A DNA stretch of 64,000 bases from Nodosilinea sp. E11. Its GTDB lineage: Bacteria > Cyanobacteriota > Cyanobacteriia > Phormidesmidales > Phormidesmidaceae. Of this stretch, positions 42,855 to 50,729 are shown piece after piece (position 1 is the first letter of the stretch; each line of letters starts with the position of its first letter). The notes under the pieces were generated by a model. It did not search any database and was not told the DNA's origin. It was given only the letters and a program-made list of their open reading frames with translations. The position numbers were made by a program, and so were the translations under genes. Location: positions 2,598,001 through 2,662,000 of the forward strand of contig NZ_CP136520.1 in NCBI RefSeq assembly GCF_032813545.1, in the 5' to 3' direction.

Positions 42855-43145
42855 ATGTCAGATCTGCTGCCTCAATACTCAATTGCTGATGCACGAGATC
42901 ACTTAACCCAACTAGTTCACTCTGTTGAGCAGGGTAAGCCCATTGAGATTACCCGCCGGGGGAAACGGGTCGCCATTTTGCTATCTGTTGAAGACTTTGA
43001 TCGGCTGTCAGCTCACCAGGGAAGCTTTGGCAGTTCCCTGGCAGAGTTTAGGCAGCGCTGGGGCATCGCAATGCTCGATCTCAACCCTGATGAAGTCTTT
43101 CAGGATGTGCGTGATGCTGCTCCAGGGCGAGAGGTGCTTGTGTAA
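42855..43145 (+). CDS. Phd/YefM-type antitoxin
   Basis: A 96-residue antitoxin starting MSDLLPQYSIADARDHLTQL. The N-terminal DNA-binding Phd fold shows SIADARDHLTQLVHSVEQGK and PIEITRRGKRVAILLSVEDF. The C-terminal tail should wrap the toxin. The start at 42855 is chosen over an upstream frame that overlaps hsdR. The stop is 2 nt before the VapC start. It should neutralise the toxin and repress their shared promoter. Confidence 0.9.
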   Translation: MSDLLPQYSIADARDHLTQLVHSVEQGKPIEITRRGKRVAILLSVEDFDRLSAHQGSFGSSLAEFRQRWGIAMLDLNPDEVFQDVRDAAPGREVLV

Positions 43146-43147
43146 CT

Positions 43148-43567
43148 ATGGTGCGCTTTCTGCTAGACACCAATATCCTTTCTGAGCCTCTACGGCCTCA
43201 GCCATGCTCGAGGGTTATGCAGCAGCTGGCTAGCCAGAGTAAGGAGCTATCAACCGCTGCTGTGGTATATCACGAAATGCTGTTTGGCTGCCATCGCCTA
43301 CCCAAATCAAAGCGGCAACAGGCCATTGCAGCCTACTTACAGGAGGAGGTTGAAACCAAGCTGATGATTTTGCCCTACGACGCAGAGGCTGCTAACTGGC
43401 ACGCTGTCGAACGGGCCAGGTTGATGGGCGGTGGTAAAACTCCGTCGTTTGTAGATGGGCAAATTGCTGCGATCGCAGTGGTTAATAACCTCATTTTGGT
43501 TACCAATAACACGGTAAATTTTGTCGATTTTCAGAGCCTGCAACTGCAAAACTGGTTTGATTCCTAA
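43148..43567 (+). CDS. vapC: VapC-type PIN-domain toxin
   Basis: A 139-residue RNase of the PIN family. Acidic catalytic residues are seen in FLLDTNILSEPL (first Asp), VYHEMLFGCHRL (Glu) and SFVDGQIAAIAV (second Asp). The closing NTVNFVDFQSLQLQNWF is typical of VapC. It cleaves tRNA or mRNA when the antitoxin decays. Embedded inside the type I restriction operon, it probably stabilises the operon or triggers arrest if hsd expression is lost. Confidence 0.93.
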   Translation: MVRFLLDTNILSEPLRPQPCSRVMQQLASQSKELSTAAVVYHEMLFGCHRLPKSKRQQAIAAYLQEEVETKLMILPYDAEAANWHAVERARLMGGGKTPSFVDGQIAAIAVVNNLILVTNNTVNFVDFQSLQLQNWFDS

Positions 43568-43582
43568 TTCTCTTAAATTTTT

Positions 43583-45025
43583 ATGGCAGCTACCGGTGAT
43601 ATCGTCCAAAAACTATGGAGTTTATGCCACGTCCTACGGGACGATGGTGTGACTTACCTGCAATATGTCACGGAGTTGACCTACCTGCTGTTTCTGAAAA
43701 TGATGCAGGAGACGGAGAGCGAAGAACAGCTGCCCAAGGGATATCGCTGGAGAAATTTGGTCGATCGGGAGGGGCAGGATTTAATGAACTTCTATCGAGA
43801 GCTGCTGGTGCATCTTGGTTCTAAGGCATCTTCTAAGCAAGTTCAGGCTATTTTTGCTAATGCCCAGACGTCTTTAACGCAACCGCGCATTCTCAAAAAG
43901 TTAGTACAAAGCATTGACGAGTTGGACTGGTTTTCTGAGCATCGGGATGAGTTTGGTGACCTGTACGAAGGGTTACTTCAGAAAAACGCGGAGGAGAAGA
44001 AGTCAGGTGCGGGACAGTATTTTACCCCCAGGGCATTGATTGACTCGATGGTAGCATTGATGAAACCCAAACCAGGGGAAGTAATTCAAGACCCCGCTGC
44101 TGGCACAGGGGGATTCTTGATTGCGGCCAATCGCTATATCCGCGAAAAACACGACCCCTTTGAATGGAGTATCAAACAGCAGGAGTTTCAGCAAAAGCAG
44201 GCGTTTTGCGGTATGGAACTGGTGCAGGACACCCACCGCTTGCTGCTAATGAACCTGATGTTACATGGCATTGAGGGAGATGTACTCCTGGGGAACACCC
44301 TTTCTTCCGATGGGCAGCAACTGGGTAAGGCTGATTTGATTTTGACCAATCCGCCCTTTGGCACCAAGAAAGGCGGCGGGCTGCCTTCGCGAGATGACTT
44401 TACTTATCCAACCTCAAACAAGCAATTGGCCTTTTTACAGCACATTTATCGGAGCCTAAAACCGGGTGGAAGAGCGGCTGTCGTATTGCCTGACAATGTG
44501 CTTTTTGAGAGCAACGCGGGCAAGCAGATCCGCGCTGACCTGATGGATAAATGCAATCTTCACACAATTATTCGGCTACCTCCAGGTATTTTTTACGCCC
44601 AAGGGGTAAAAACCAATGTGCTGTTTTTCACCCGTGGCAAGTCAGAGAAAGGAAATACTAAGGAAGTGTGGGTATATGACTTGCGGGCAAATATGCCAAC
44701 ATTTGGTCGGCGGACACAGTTGACCCGCACTCATATATCTGAGTTTGAAGCGGCATTTGGAGATGACCCGTTTGGGCTACCTGAAAGCCTTGCAAAACGT
44801 GAGGATACTGGTGAAAGCGGACGATTTCGTTGTTTTAGTCGTGAATGGATTACTGAGCGTAACGAGAACCTCGATATTGCTTGGCTCCGTGATGAGAGCA
44901 ATTTTGATTTAGACGAATTACCTGAAGCCTCTGCTCTGGCACAGGAAGCAATTACTGAACTGGAGGCAGCTCTCGCAGAACTGCAAGGAATTTTAGATGA
45001 GTTAGGCGAAGAGGTTGAATTATGA
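43583..45025 (+). CDS. hsdM: Type I restriction-modification DNA methyltransferase (HsdM)
   Basis: A 480-residue N6-adenine methyltransferase. An N-terminal helical HsdM_N domain is followed by the SAM-binding motif DPAAGTGGFLIAANRYI and the catalytic motif NPPFGTKKGG. It pairs with HsdS to methylate the bipartite target. The start is 15 nt after the VapC stop and the end overlaps hsdS by 4 nt (ATGA). Length is typical. Confidence 0.95.
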   Translation: MAATGDIVQKLWSLCHVLRDDGVTYLQYVTELTYLLFLKMMQETESEEQLPKGYRWRNLVDREGQDLMNFYRELLVHLGSKASSKQVQAIFANAQTSLTQPRILKKLVQSIDELDWFSEHRDEFGDLYEGLLQKNAEEKKSGAGQYFTPRALIDSMVALMKPKPGEVIQDPAAGTGGFLIAANRYIREKHDPFEWSIKQQEFQQKQAFCGMELVQDTHRLLLMNLMLHGIEGDVLLGNTLSSDGQQLGKADLILTNPPFGTKKGGGLPSRDDFTYPTSNKQLAFLQHIYRSLKPGGRAAVVLPDNVLFESNAGKQIRADLMDKCNLHTIIRLPPGIFYAQGVKTNVLFFTRGKSEKGNTKEVWVYDLRANMPTFGRRTQLTRTHISEFEAAFGDDPFGLPESLAKREDTGESGRFRCFSREWITERNENLDIAWLRDESNFDLDELPEASALAQEAITELEAALAELQGILDELGEEVEL

Positions 45026-46686
45026 ACCAGAAATTTGAAATACCTAACTCTTGGCTTCAAGTGACACTTGGTGAGGTTGTTGAATATGGCAAAACAATCA
45101 AAGCTGATCCTCAAGAAATCCCAGATAGGGCTTGGGTTCTTGAACTTGAAGATATTGAAAAGGATACTTCTAAGCTACTAAAAAGGCTAACTTTCTCTGA
45201 GCGCCAATCGAGAAGCACTAAAAACCAATTCGAGAAAGGAGATATTCTTTACGGAAAACTACGTCCTTACCTAAATAAGGTTCTTAGGGCTGATATGGAT
45301 GGATATTGTTCTACAGAAATCATTCCTTTAAAGCCAAATCAAGCTCTTGATGGAAACTTCTTATTTCATTGGCTTAAACATCCTGGCTTTTTGAAGTATG
45401 TTGATGCTGTAAGTCATGGCTTGAATATGCCACGATTAGGTACACAGGCTGGTAGGAAAGCTCCTCTGCTTGTTGCCCCTATTCTAGAACAAAGGCGAAT
45501 AGCTGAGAAGCTCGACCACTTGTTTGAGCAAGTTGATGCATGTCGGAAAAAATGTGAACGTATTCCTTTTATTTTGAAACAATTTCGCCAGTCCATTCTT
45601 GCTGCTGCCACTTCAGGAAAGTTGACTGAGAATTGGCGTCATATTACCTCAAACACCAGTAGAAGAGTGGACGAAGAATTAAATCAATTTAACTTTTCGG
45701 GAATTGATTGTTTCAGAGAGTACGAGTTTCCGGCTAGTTGGGAGACGGCCCGATTAGAGGAAATCGCAGAGATATCAGGTGGTATAACAAAGGATTCTAA
45801 AAGGCAAGATCCAGAAGATGAGGAACTTCCTTATCTTCGTGTTGCTAATGTTCAGCGTGGCTATCTTGATCTTAGTGAAATGAAGACAATACGAGTCCCC
45901 AAAAAGCGTATAGAAAGTTTACTGTTAGAGAGAGGAGATATTTTATTTAATGAGGGTGGAGATATTGACAAGCTCGGAAGAGGCTGGGTCTGGAATGGCG
46001 AAATAGAGAAATGTACTTTTCAAAACCATGTGTTTAGGGCACGATTAAGAAATTGTTCATTTGAGCCTAAATTCTTTTCTTGGTATGGCAATTCACGTGG
46101 ATTTGACTATTTTCTTTCGTATGGTAAGCAGAGCACAAATCTCGCTTCAATCAATAAAACGGTTCTTTCTTCATTACCAGTAGTTGTTCCTCCGTCAGAG
46201 GAGCAAAAAGAAATAGTTCGCCGTGTAGAAAGCCTATTTTCGTTTGCCAATCGTCTTGAAGCTCGCTATAAAGCTGCGATCATCCAGGTTGAGCGATTGA
46301 TTTCTGCTTTATTGGAAAAGGCTTTTCGAGGTGAACTCGTCCCACAAGATCCAAATGATGAGTCAGCCGCAGCGCTACTAGAAAGAGTTCGCAATCAGCT
46401 TTTTACAACTAAAGCAAATGAAACAGGCCGACAAGTAAAGAACACTACATCCACTAAATCTCCTACTGAGCAAGTAGTTATGTTGACACGTAAAGATATT
46501 GAACCTTCACACCTTACTACAATCCTCAAAAAGCAGGGTGCCTTATCAGCAGAAGAATTATGGGTAGCTTCTCAACTTGAAATTGATGACTTTTATGATC
46601 AGCTAAAGGCAGAAGAAGAAAAAGAACTTCTAAGAGAGCGAAGAGGGACAGAAGAAGATTCACCCCGGTTCTTGGAGGCAGCATGA
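45022..46686 (+). CDS. hsdS: Type I restriction specificity subunit (HsdS) with C-terminal extension
   Basis: A 554-residue protein. Two target-recognition domains are each followed by a spacer helix: the first TRD is about 1-160 with helix LEQRRIAEKLDHLFEQVDAC; the second is about 235-400 with helix EEQKEIVRRVESLFSFANRL. Beyond the usual end, about 100 residues form an extension with a winged-helix look (LTTILKKQGALSAEELWVAS). AT-rich codon use, unlike hsdR and hsdM, begins here. Its start overlaps hsdM and its end overlaps the next ATPase by 4 nt, so the ATPase/HNH pair belongs to the same operon. Confidence 0.93.
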   Translation: MNQKFEIPNSWLQVTLGEVVEYGKTIKADPQEIPDRAWVLELEDIEKDTSKLLKRLTFSERQSRSTKNQFEKGDILYGKLRPYLNKVLRADMDGYCSTEIIPLKPNQALDGNFLFHWLKHPGFLKYVDAVSHGLNMPRLGTQAGRKAPLLVAPILEQRRIAEKLDHLFEQVDACRKKCERIPFILKQFRQSILAAATSGKLTENWRHITSNTSRRVDEELNQFNFSGIDCFREYEFPASWETARLEEIAEISGGITKDSKRQDPEDEELPYLRVANVQRGYLDLSEMKTIRVPKKRIESLLLERGDILFNEGGDIDKLGRGWVWNGEIEKCTFQNHVFRARLRNCSFEPKFFSWYGNSRGFDYFLSYGKQSTNLASINKTVLSSLPVVVPPSEEQKEIVRRVESLFSFANRLEARYKAAIIQVERLISALLEKAFRGELVPQDPNDESAAALLERVRNQLFTTKANETGRQVKNTTSTKSPTEQVVMLTRKDIEPSHLTTILKKQGALSAEELWVASQLEIDDFYDQLKAEEEKELLRERRGTEEDSPRFLEAA

Positions 46687-48269
46687 GGTTAGATTGGTTA
46701 CGTATTCCTGCCTATCGAGGCAAGAGGTTAAGGAATTTTGAAATTGACTTTGATGAAAACCAATCAACTACGATTTTGATTGGGCGTAACGGTTCCGGAA
46801 AGTCAAATCTAATTGAAGCCATTGTTGAGATTTTTCGCGACTTGGAGCTGAGCAAGCCTCCTGCTTTTGCATATGAATTACAGTATGTCTGCCGTGATAA
46901 AGTCATTAATATAAACGCTGATCCGGAACGGAGTAATAGAAGATTAGATATTCAAGTAGATGGCAAGTCAATTACGCAAACTACTTTTAATCGTAAATTA
47001 GTAGAATATTTGCCAAATTTCGTGTTTGCTTATTATTCCGGCTTGAGCAGTCGATTAGAAAAACATTTTGACGAACCAACTCGTCGCTACTATCAAGAGA
47101 TTTTAAATAGTAAGCAAAGCGAAATGCCCTTACGCCGAATGTTCTTTTGTCGTAAGGAGTACAGTCAGCTGGTTCTGCTAGCATTTTTCCTGTCTAATAC
47201 AGAAACTGCGCATGAGCTGTTAGAAAAATACCTAAACATCAAATGCTTTGATTCTGCACTTTTTGTTTTGAAAACGCCCTGGTGGCGAGGAACTGGCAGA
47301 CCCAATAAAACACAATTAGCTGAGGGCGATCCTCGATTTTGGTATGCACGGGGGGCATTTAAGACATTCCTTGATCGTCTCTGGAGCCAAGCCCTTGCAC
47401 CTATTCGTAATACCGAAGCAGTTGAACGTGATGTGAGAGGAAAAACAGAAAATACTGAGCGGCTATATCTCTTTATCAAAAATCAAGAAGAACTTACCGA
47501 TCTAAAAACAGAAGAGGAAGATGAAAAAACTCTCTTTGGATATCTGGAAAGCTTATTTCTCTGTGACTTAATAGATGAAGTACGTGTCACGGTTGAACGT
47601 ACTGACGGTACGCGGGTTAAGTTTACGCAATTAAGCGAAGGTGAACAGCAACTTCTCACAGTCCTTGGACTGATGCTGTTTACCCAAAATGACGAATCAA
47701 TTTATTTGCTTGATGAACCAGATACTCATCTCAATCCAGTATGGACTTATGAGTATTTGAAGCTCTTGCAAGATAATATCCGTGCCGAAAAGGGACAATT
47801 GCTAGTAGCAACTCACAATCCACTGATGATTGGTAGTTTGTACAAAAATCAGGTCCGTATAATATCCCAACAAGAGGAATCAACCATTGCAGAAGAACCT
47901 GAATATGACCCAATTGGGATCGGTGTGGAGGGTCTTTTGAAGTCAGAATTGTATGGCTTACGTTCAACCTTGGCTCCAGAAATCCTAGATAAACTAGATC
48001 GCCATTACCAACTCTTAGGCAAGCAGGATAAGACTCCCGAAGAAAATTTAGTACTTATCAATCTTGCAAATGAACTTAATTCATTACATGTATCGCGTAC
48101 TCATCCTAATCCGTATTTTGAGCATTTCGCTACCGCTATGGCTAACACTATAACTGAAAAGGAAAACGTACTTTCTAAAGAAGAAATTGAAGCTCAAGCC
48201 AGATTGGCTGATGAAATACTATCAGAACTTTCTAGTGAGAGTACTTCCAACGAGAATATCCAGCGATGA
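46683..48269 (+). CDS. AAA/ABC-type ATPase, Septu PtuA-like
   Basis: A 528-residue ATPase of the SMC/OLD-related type. Walker A is LIGRNGSGKSNLIEA (about 32-46), the ABC signature-like TQLSEGEQQLLTVLG precedes Walker B IYLLDEPDTHLNP, and a His follows in VATHNP. No TOPRIM domain is visible, which argues against OLD nucleases. The HNH partner immediately downstream gives the PtuA-PtuB layout of Septu. In Septu the ATPase licenses the nuclease on phage infection. Strongly AT-rich compared with the island average. Confidence 0.85.
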   Translation: MRLDWLRIPAYRGKRLRNFEIDFDENQSTTILIGRNGSGKSNLIEAIVEIFRDLELSKPPAFAYELQYVCRDKVININADPERSNRRLDIQVDGKSITQTTFNRKLVEYLPNFVFAYYSGLSSRLEKHFDEPTRRYYQEILNSKQSEMPLRRMFFCRKEYSQLVLLAFFLSNTETAHELLEKYLNIKCFDSALFVLKTPWWRGTGRPNKTQLAEGDPRFWYARGAFKTFLDRLWSQALAPIRNTEAVERDVRGKTENTERLYLFIKNQEELTDLKTEEEDEKTLFGYLESLFLCDLIDEVRVTVERTDGTRVKFTQLSEGEQQLLTVLGLMLFTQNDESIYLLDEPDTHLNPVWTYEYLKLLQDNIRAEKGQLLVATHNPLMIGSLYKNQVRIISQQEESTIAEEPEYDPIGIGVEGLLKSELYGLRSTLAPEILDKLDRHYQLLGKQDKTPEENLVLINLANELNSLHVSRTHPNPYFEHFATAMANTITEKENVLSKEEIEAQARLADEILSELSSESTSNENIQR

Positions 48270-49096
48270 GACATATTCGACTAGAAAAACCTGTTCAAGG
48301 ATCTGAATATTATGAAGACTTTCAAAAATGGGATACTAAAGCAAAACAACTTATTGAAGAGCTTAAAGCTGCTCCAGACATGAAAGCAAGAAAACAAATT
48401 ATTGATGATAATAAAACTTTTTGGGGTGAGCTTAAGGCATGGTTATTATCTCTATCAAATCAGAGATGCTGGTTTTCTGAGGCACAAGATTGTTTTTCCC
48501 ACTGGGAAGTTGAACATTTTCGCCCTAAGAAAACTACCAAAGACGAAACTGGCAAAGAGTATGATGGTTATTGGTGGTTAGCATTTGACTGGAATAATTT
48601 TCGTATATGCGGTAATGTTGGCAACCGTAAGAAGGGAACTTACTTTCCTTTACAAGATGAATCGAAAAGGGTACTAAAGCCAGAGGACGATTACAGATAT
48701 GAGCCCTGCCTTTTATTAGATCCCATCAATGCACATGACTCAAGTCTTATATTTTTTAATATGGAAGGAGAGGCAATTCCTGATCCACACATAGCTAGTG
48801 AGTGGGAGAGGAAAAGAGTAGTTGAATCAGTTAAACGATTTAGGCTTGATTTTCCTGCTTTAGAAAGAAAGCGTGGAATTGTTTGGAACAACTGTTGGAA
48901 CTGCATTCAGAAATATTTAGAGGAACTTGACAAACTGTACAAAGGCGATCAGGATAATCCTATCGCTCGCCAAGAACTTGCTAATAAAGCTGACGCCATA
49001 AAAGAGCTTGTGAGTGGTGCGACAGAGCTCTCCTCTGTCGCACGAGCATGTGTTCTGAGCACGAATGATCCACGTGTAATAAGGCTCTTAAGATAG
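48266..49096 (+). CDS. HNH endonuclease, Septu PtuB-like
   Basis: A 276-residue protein. The HNH core reads WEVEHFRPKK (His), then GYWWLAFDWNNFRICGNVGN with Asn, then RKKGTYFPL. The family's zinc Cys pairs are incomplete: CWFSE and ICGNVGN each keep one Cys. The EHFRPK and WWLAFDWNN signatures are typical of HNH nucleases encoded beside AAA ATPases. It overlaps the ATPase by 4 nt. It should be the effector nuclease of the pair. Confidence 0.82.
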   Translation: MRHIRLEKPVQGSEYYEDFQKWDTKAKQLIEELKAAPDMKARKQIIDDNKTFWGELKAWLLSLSNQRCWFSEAQDCFSHWEVEHFRPKKTTKDETGKEYDGYWWLAFDWNNFRICGNVGNRKKGTYFPLQDESKRVLKPEDDYRYEPCLLLDPINAHDSSLIFFNMEGEAIPDPHIASEWERKRVVESVKRFRLDFPALERKRGIVWNNCWNCIQKYLEELDKLYKGDQDNPIARQELANKADAIKELVSGATELSSVARACVLSTNDPRVIRLLR

Positions 49097-49178
49097 GTAA
49101 AATCTTGTGGAGGGAAAACTATACTTGAGCAATTAATTATTGAATTATATAATAGTTTGCATTGTCGACTGGAAAAAT

Positions 49179-49811
49179 ATGATTATAAGTAATGACGACA
49201 AGGGCTATCCGTCAAAATGGAGTGACTACTCCAATCAAATGAAAATTAGCAACGGCAGTTTCAGTGGGCTGTTAGGATTAGGCTCAAACCCTGGCGATAT
49301 CAATCGATTTGCCGCACGGTTTAGAGCCGCCAACTGTTTTGCAGGTTTAGAATTTGAGGGGTACTCAGAAGAAACGCAGAAAGGTTATAGCGCTCTCTGT
49401 CAAGTAGTCTTTACCTGGTCTGCCTTCGAGACTTTATTGAAGCTTAAGTCCACACAAGCTAACTCTATCGGTGAAGCTTTGCGACAATATGGTTCAGAAC
49501 AAATATTAGCCAATATCAAAAATTTAGATGTAGAAAATAAGTTTTATAGGTTCATTCACGAAAGAGTAAATTCCTCCCATCAGCGAGAACTAGATAATTA
49601 CTTTAATGATGATCCCAGCAATATAGCTTACTTGGCATCAGCCATCCGTCACATATTTGCCCATGGCATTCTCACACCAAATGTGCAGAAAATTAGCCCT
49701 AATATTGTTGTTGAAATATGTCGCCTACTCTGTGAATTTCTAATGACAGTCATGGATGAAGAGTTTACCCTGCACTATGAGCAGGCGCTTAGAGAAATAC
49801 GAGGACAGTAA
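49179..49811 (+). CDS. HEPN-like protein of unknown function
   Basis: About 210 residues from the ATG at 49179 (a TTG further upstream is possible). It is largely helical with no membrane segment. Near the C-terminus SAIRHIFAHGILTPN fits the HEPN catalytic pattern R-x4-H, seen in RNases of toxin and defence systems. There is no recognised nucleotidyltransferase partner. It ends the AT-rich defence stretch, 83 nt after the HNH gene, and may be part of the same operon or an independent cargo gene. Confidence 0.55.
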   Translation: MIISNDDKGYPSKWSDYSNQMKISNGSFSGLLGLGSNPGDINRFAARFRAANCFAGLEFEGYSEETQKGYSALCQVVFTWSAFETLLKLKSTQANSIGEALRQYGSEQILANIKNLDVENKFYRFIHERVNSSHQRELDNYFNDDPSNIAYLASAIRHIFAHGILTPNVQKISPNIVVEICRLLCEFLMTVMDEEFTLHYEQALREIRGQ

Positions 49812-49841
49812 AAAGGAAGGATTTATCCCCACAATTCTCAC

Positions 49842-50290
49842 CATGCTTCATCCTGCCTAATATCCCAATATTTCACCAAATTCCCAGTACCCATATGGCG
49901 AGTAATCTGCTTTAGTGTCCTCAGCGAGTGCCCCTTTGGTGCCCTTTGTCAGTAGCGATTCACCTCCTGTGAGGCTTCACCATTGCCTTGAACCGTGGGT
50001 ACTTGTTCCCTCAAACCTAAGTAGTCACAAGCTAACCGCAACGCCTTCTTCACCGCCTGAGTGCTTATACCCCCTTTTCAAGAGACCAAGAAACATGTGG
50101 CGGCTACCTATAGCAGCTCAGCCAGCGGAGGAGCCGCAGTCACGCTACTGGTCTGCTTTGTCTTGGTGTTTCCTGGCCCGTTAGGTAATACAGCCAGCGA
50201 CAATGTCCTGAACCTGTAGCCGCGCTACTTCTCCCACCCGCGCAGCCGTGCAGTCGATTTGGCAGATTAGCCAGTGAGGGCAGTTCAACC
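49842..50290 (-). pseudogene. Decayed tyrosine recombinase
   Basis: No intact ORF, but minus-strand fragments in shifting frames line up with an integrase catalytic domain. At about 50285-50190: CTAARVGEVARLQVQDIVAG (Arg box). At about 50075-49980: QAVKKALRLACDYLGLRE. At about 49930-49845: HSLRTLKQITRHM, reminiscent of the H-box region, and NLVKYWDI near the Tyr. Stops and frameshifts separate them. This is a by-eye reconstruction. Its place just inside attR suggests an earlier or second element whose integrase died. Confidence 0.45.
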
Positions 50291-50402
50291 AAGGCATGGT
50301 AAGCAGAGTAGTACATTAGCCCCTACGGCAGCCATTGAGGCCAGTCACCACATCAACAAGGTGATCTCGTCAAAGTCTCAACCGTGCAGGGTATTGGCTT
50401 TG

Positions 50403-50483
50403 TGTAGGGCTTAAAAAATGACATGTATGGCATTATGTAGAGCTTAATGCCTAGTGGTGTAGGACTTCTAGCTTGGTGTAGGA
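50403..50483 (+). repeat. Four TGTAG(G/A)(G/A) heptamers near the right end
   Basis: TGTAGGG at 50403, TGTAGAG at 50436, TGTAGGA at 50458 and 50477. These are inverted relative to the CCCTACA cluster near the left end. At 130-210 bp from the att core they are well placed for integrase arm-type sites. Confidence 0.45.
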
Positions 50484-50613
50484 TTCTGCCTATAAGCGGC
50501 CAACCCAAAAACTTTAAGAATCATGAAAATTCAATCGGGTACGATTTGGGTATTCAATTCAATACAAGTTTTCTGAAAAGCCTCTACAGTAAGGATTTTG
50601 GCTGCTTAGACCC

Positions 50614-50661
50614 CCACGTTGACATCGTGGGGGTCACTGGTTCGAGTCCAGTTACGTCCAT
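50614..50661 (+). other. attR: 48-bp copy of the tRNA-Val 3' part
   Basis: Identical over 48 bp to 14486-14533, but preceded by unrelated sequence, so it cannot form a whole tRNA. It represents the original chromosomal 3' end of the tRNA gene, displaced by insertion, and it is still followed by an intact terminator. Confidence 0.93.
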
Positions 50662-50667
50662 TCTCTC

Positions 50668-50692
50668 AAAAGCCTATGTTAGTAAGGCTTTT
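50668..50692 (+). terminator. Displaced tRNA-Val terminator
   Basis: AAAAGCCT (50668-50675) pairs perfectly with AGGCTTTT (50685-50692) over a 9-nt loop. The corresponding stretch after the intact tRNA (about 14540-14563) keeps AAAAGCCT...AAGGC but has lost full pairing. So the better terminator is the chromosomal one on the right, supporting insertion from the left copy. Confidence 0.75.
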
Positions 50693-50729
50693 CATTTCTT
50701 GCGACACAGCTGCCCTGTCTGTGGTGCTC

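Larger units (their letters stand above)
14486..50661. mobile_element. 36-kb integrative element in tRNA-Val(GAC)
   Basis: The element is bounded by 48-bp direct repeats. It encodes a tyrosine integrase next to the tRNA, an excisionase-like protein, a D5-type primase/helicase, ribbon-helix-helix regulators, an iteron array, an unidentified membrane ATPase/peptidoglycan hydrolase operon, and a large defence cargo. There are no recognisable capsid, portal, terminase or relaxase genes. It is therefore best described as an integrated replicon or genomic island of the integrative-and-mobilisable or satellite type. The AT-rich, HIP1-poor stretch at about 45-49.8 kb differs from the rest of the island, implying that the cargo was assembled from more than one source. 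Confidence 0.9.

Noticed and set aside
46683..49096. OLD-family nuclease or Gabija-type system
   Set aside because: The ATPase shows no TOPRIM domain, and the partner is an HNH nuclease and not a UvrD-like helicase. The layout fits Septu.
50614..50661. A second tRNA-Val gene
   Set aside because: Only the 3' part from the anticodon stem is present; upstream sequence cannot form the D-arm or acceptor 5' strand. It is the attR duplicate.
14486..50661. Classical prophage
   Set aside because: No capsid, portal, terminase, tail or holin genes were recognised. The M23+SLT enzyme is membrane-anchored within a membrane-protein operon.
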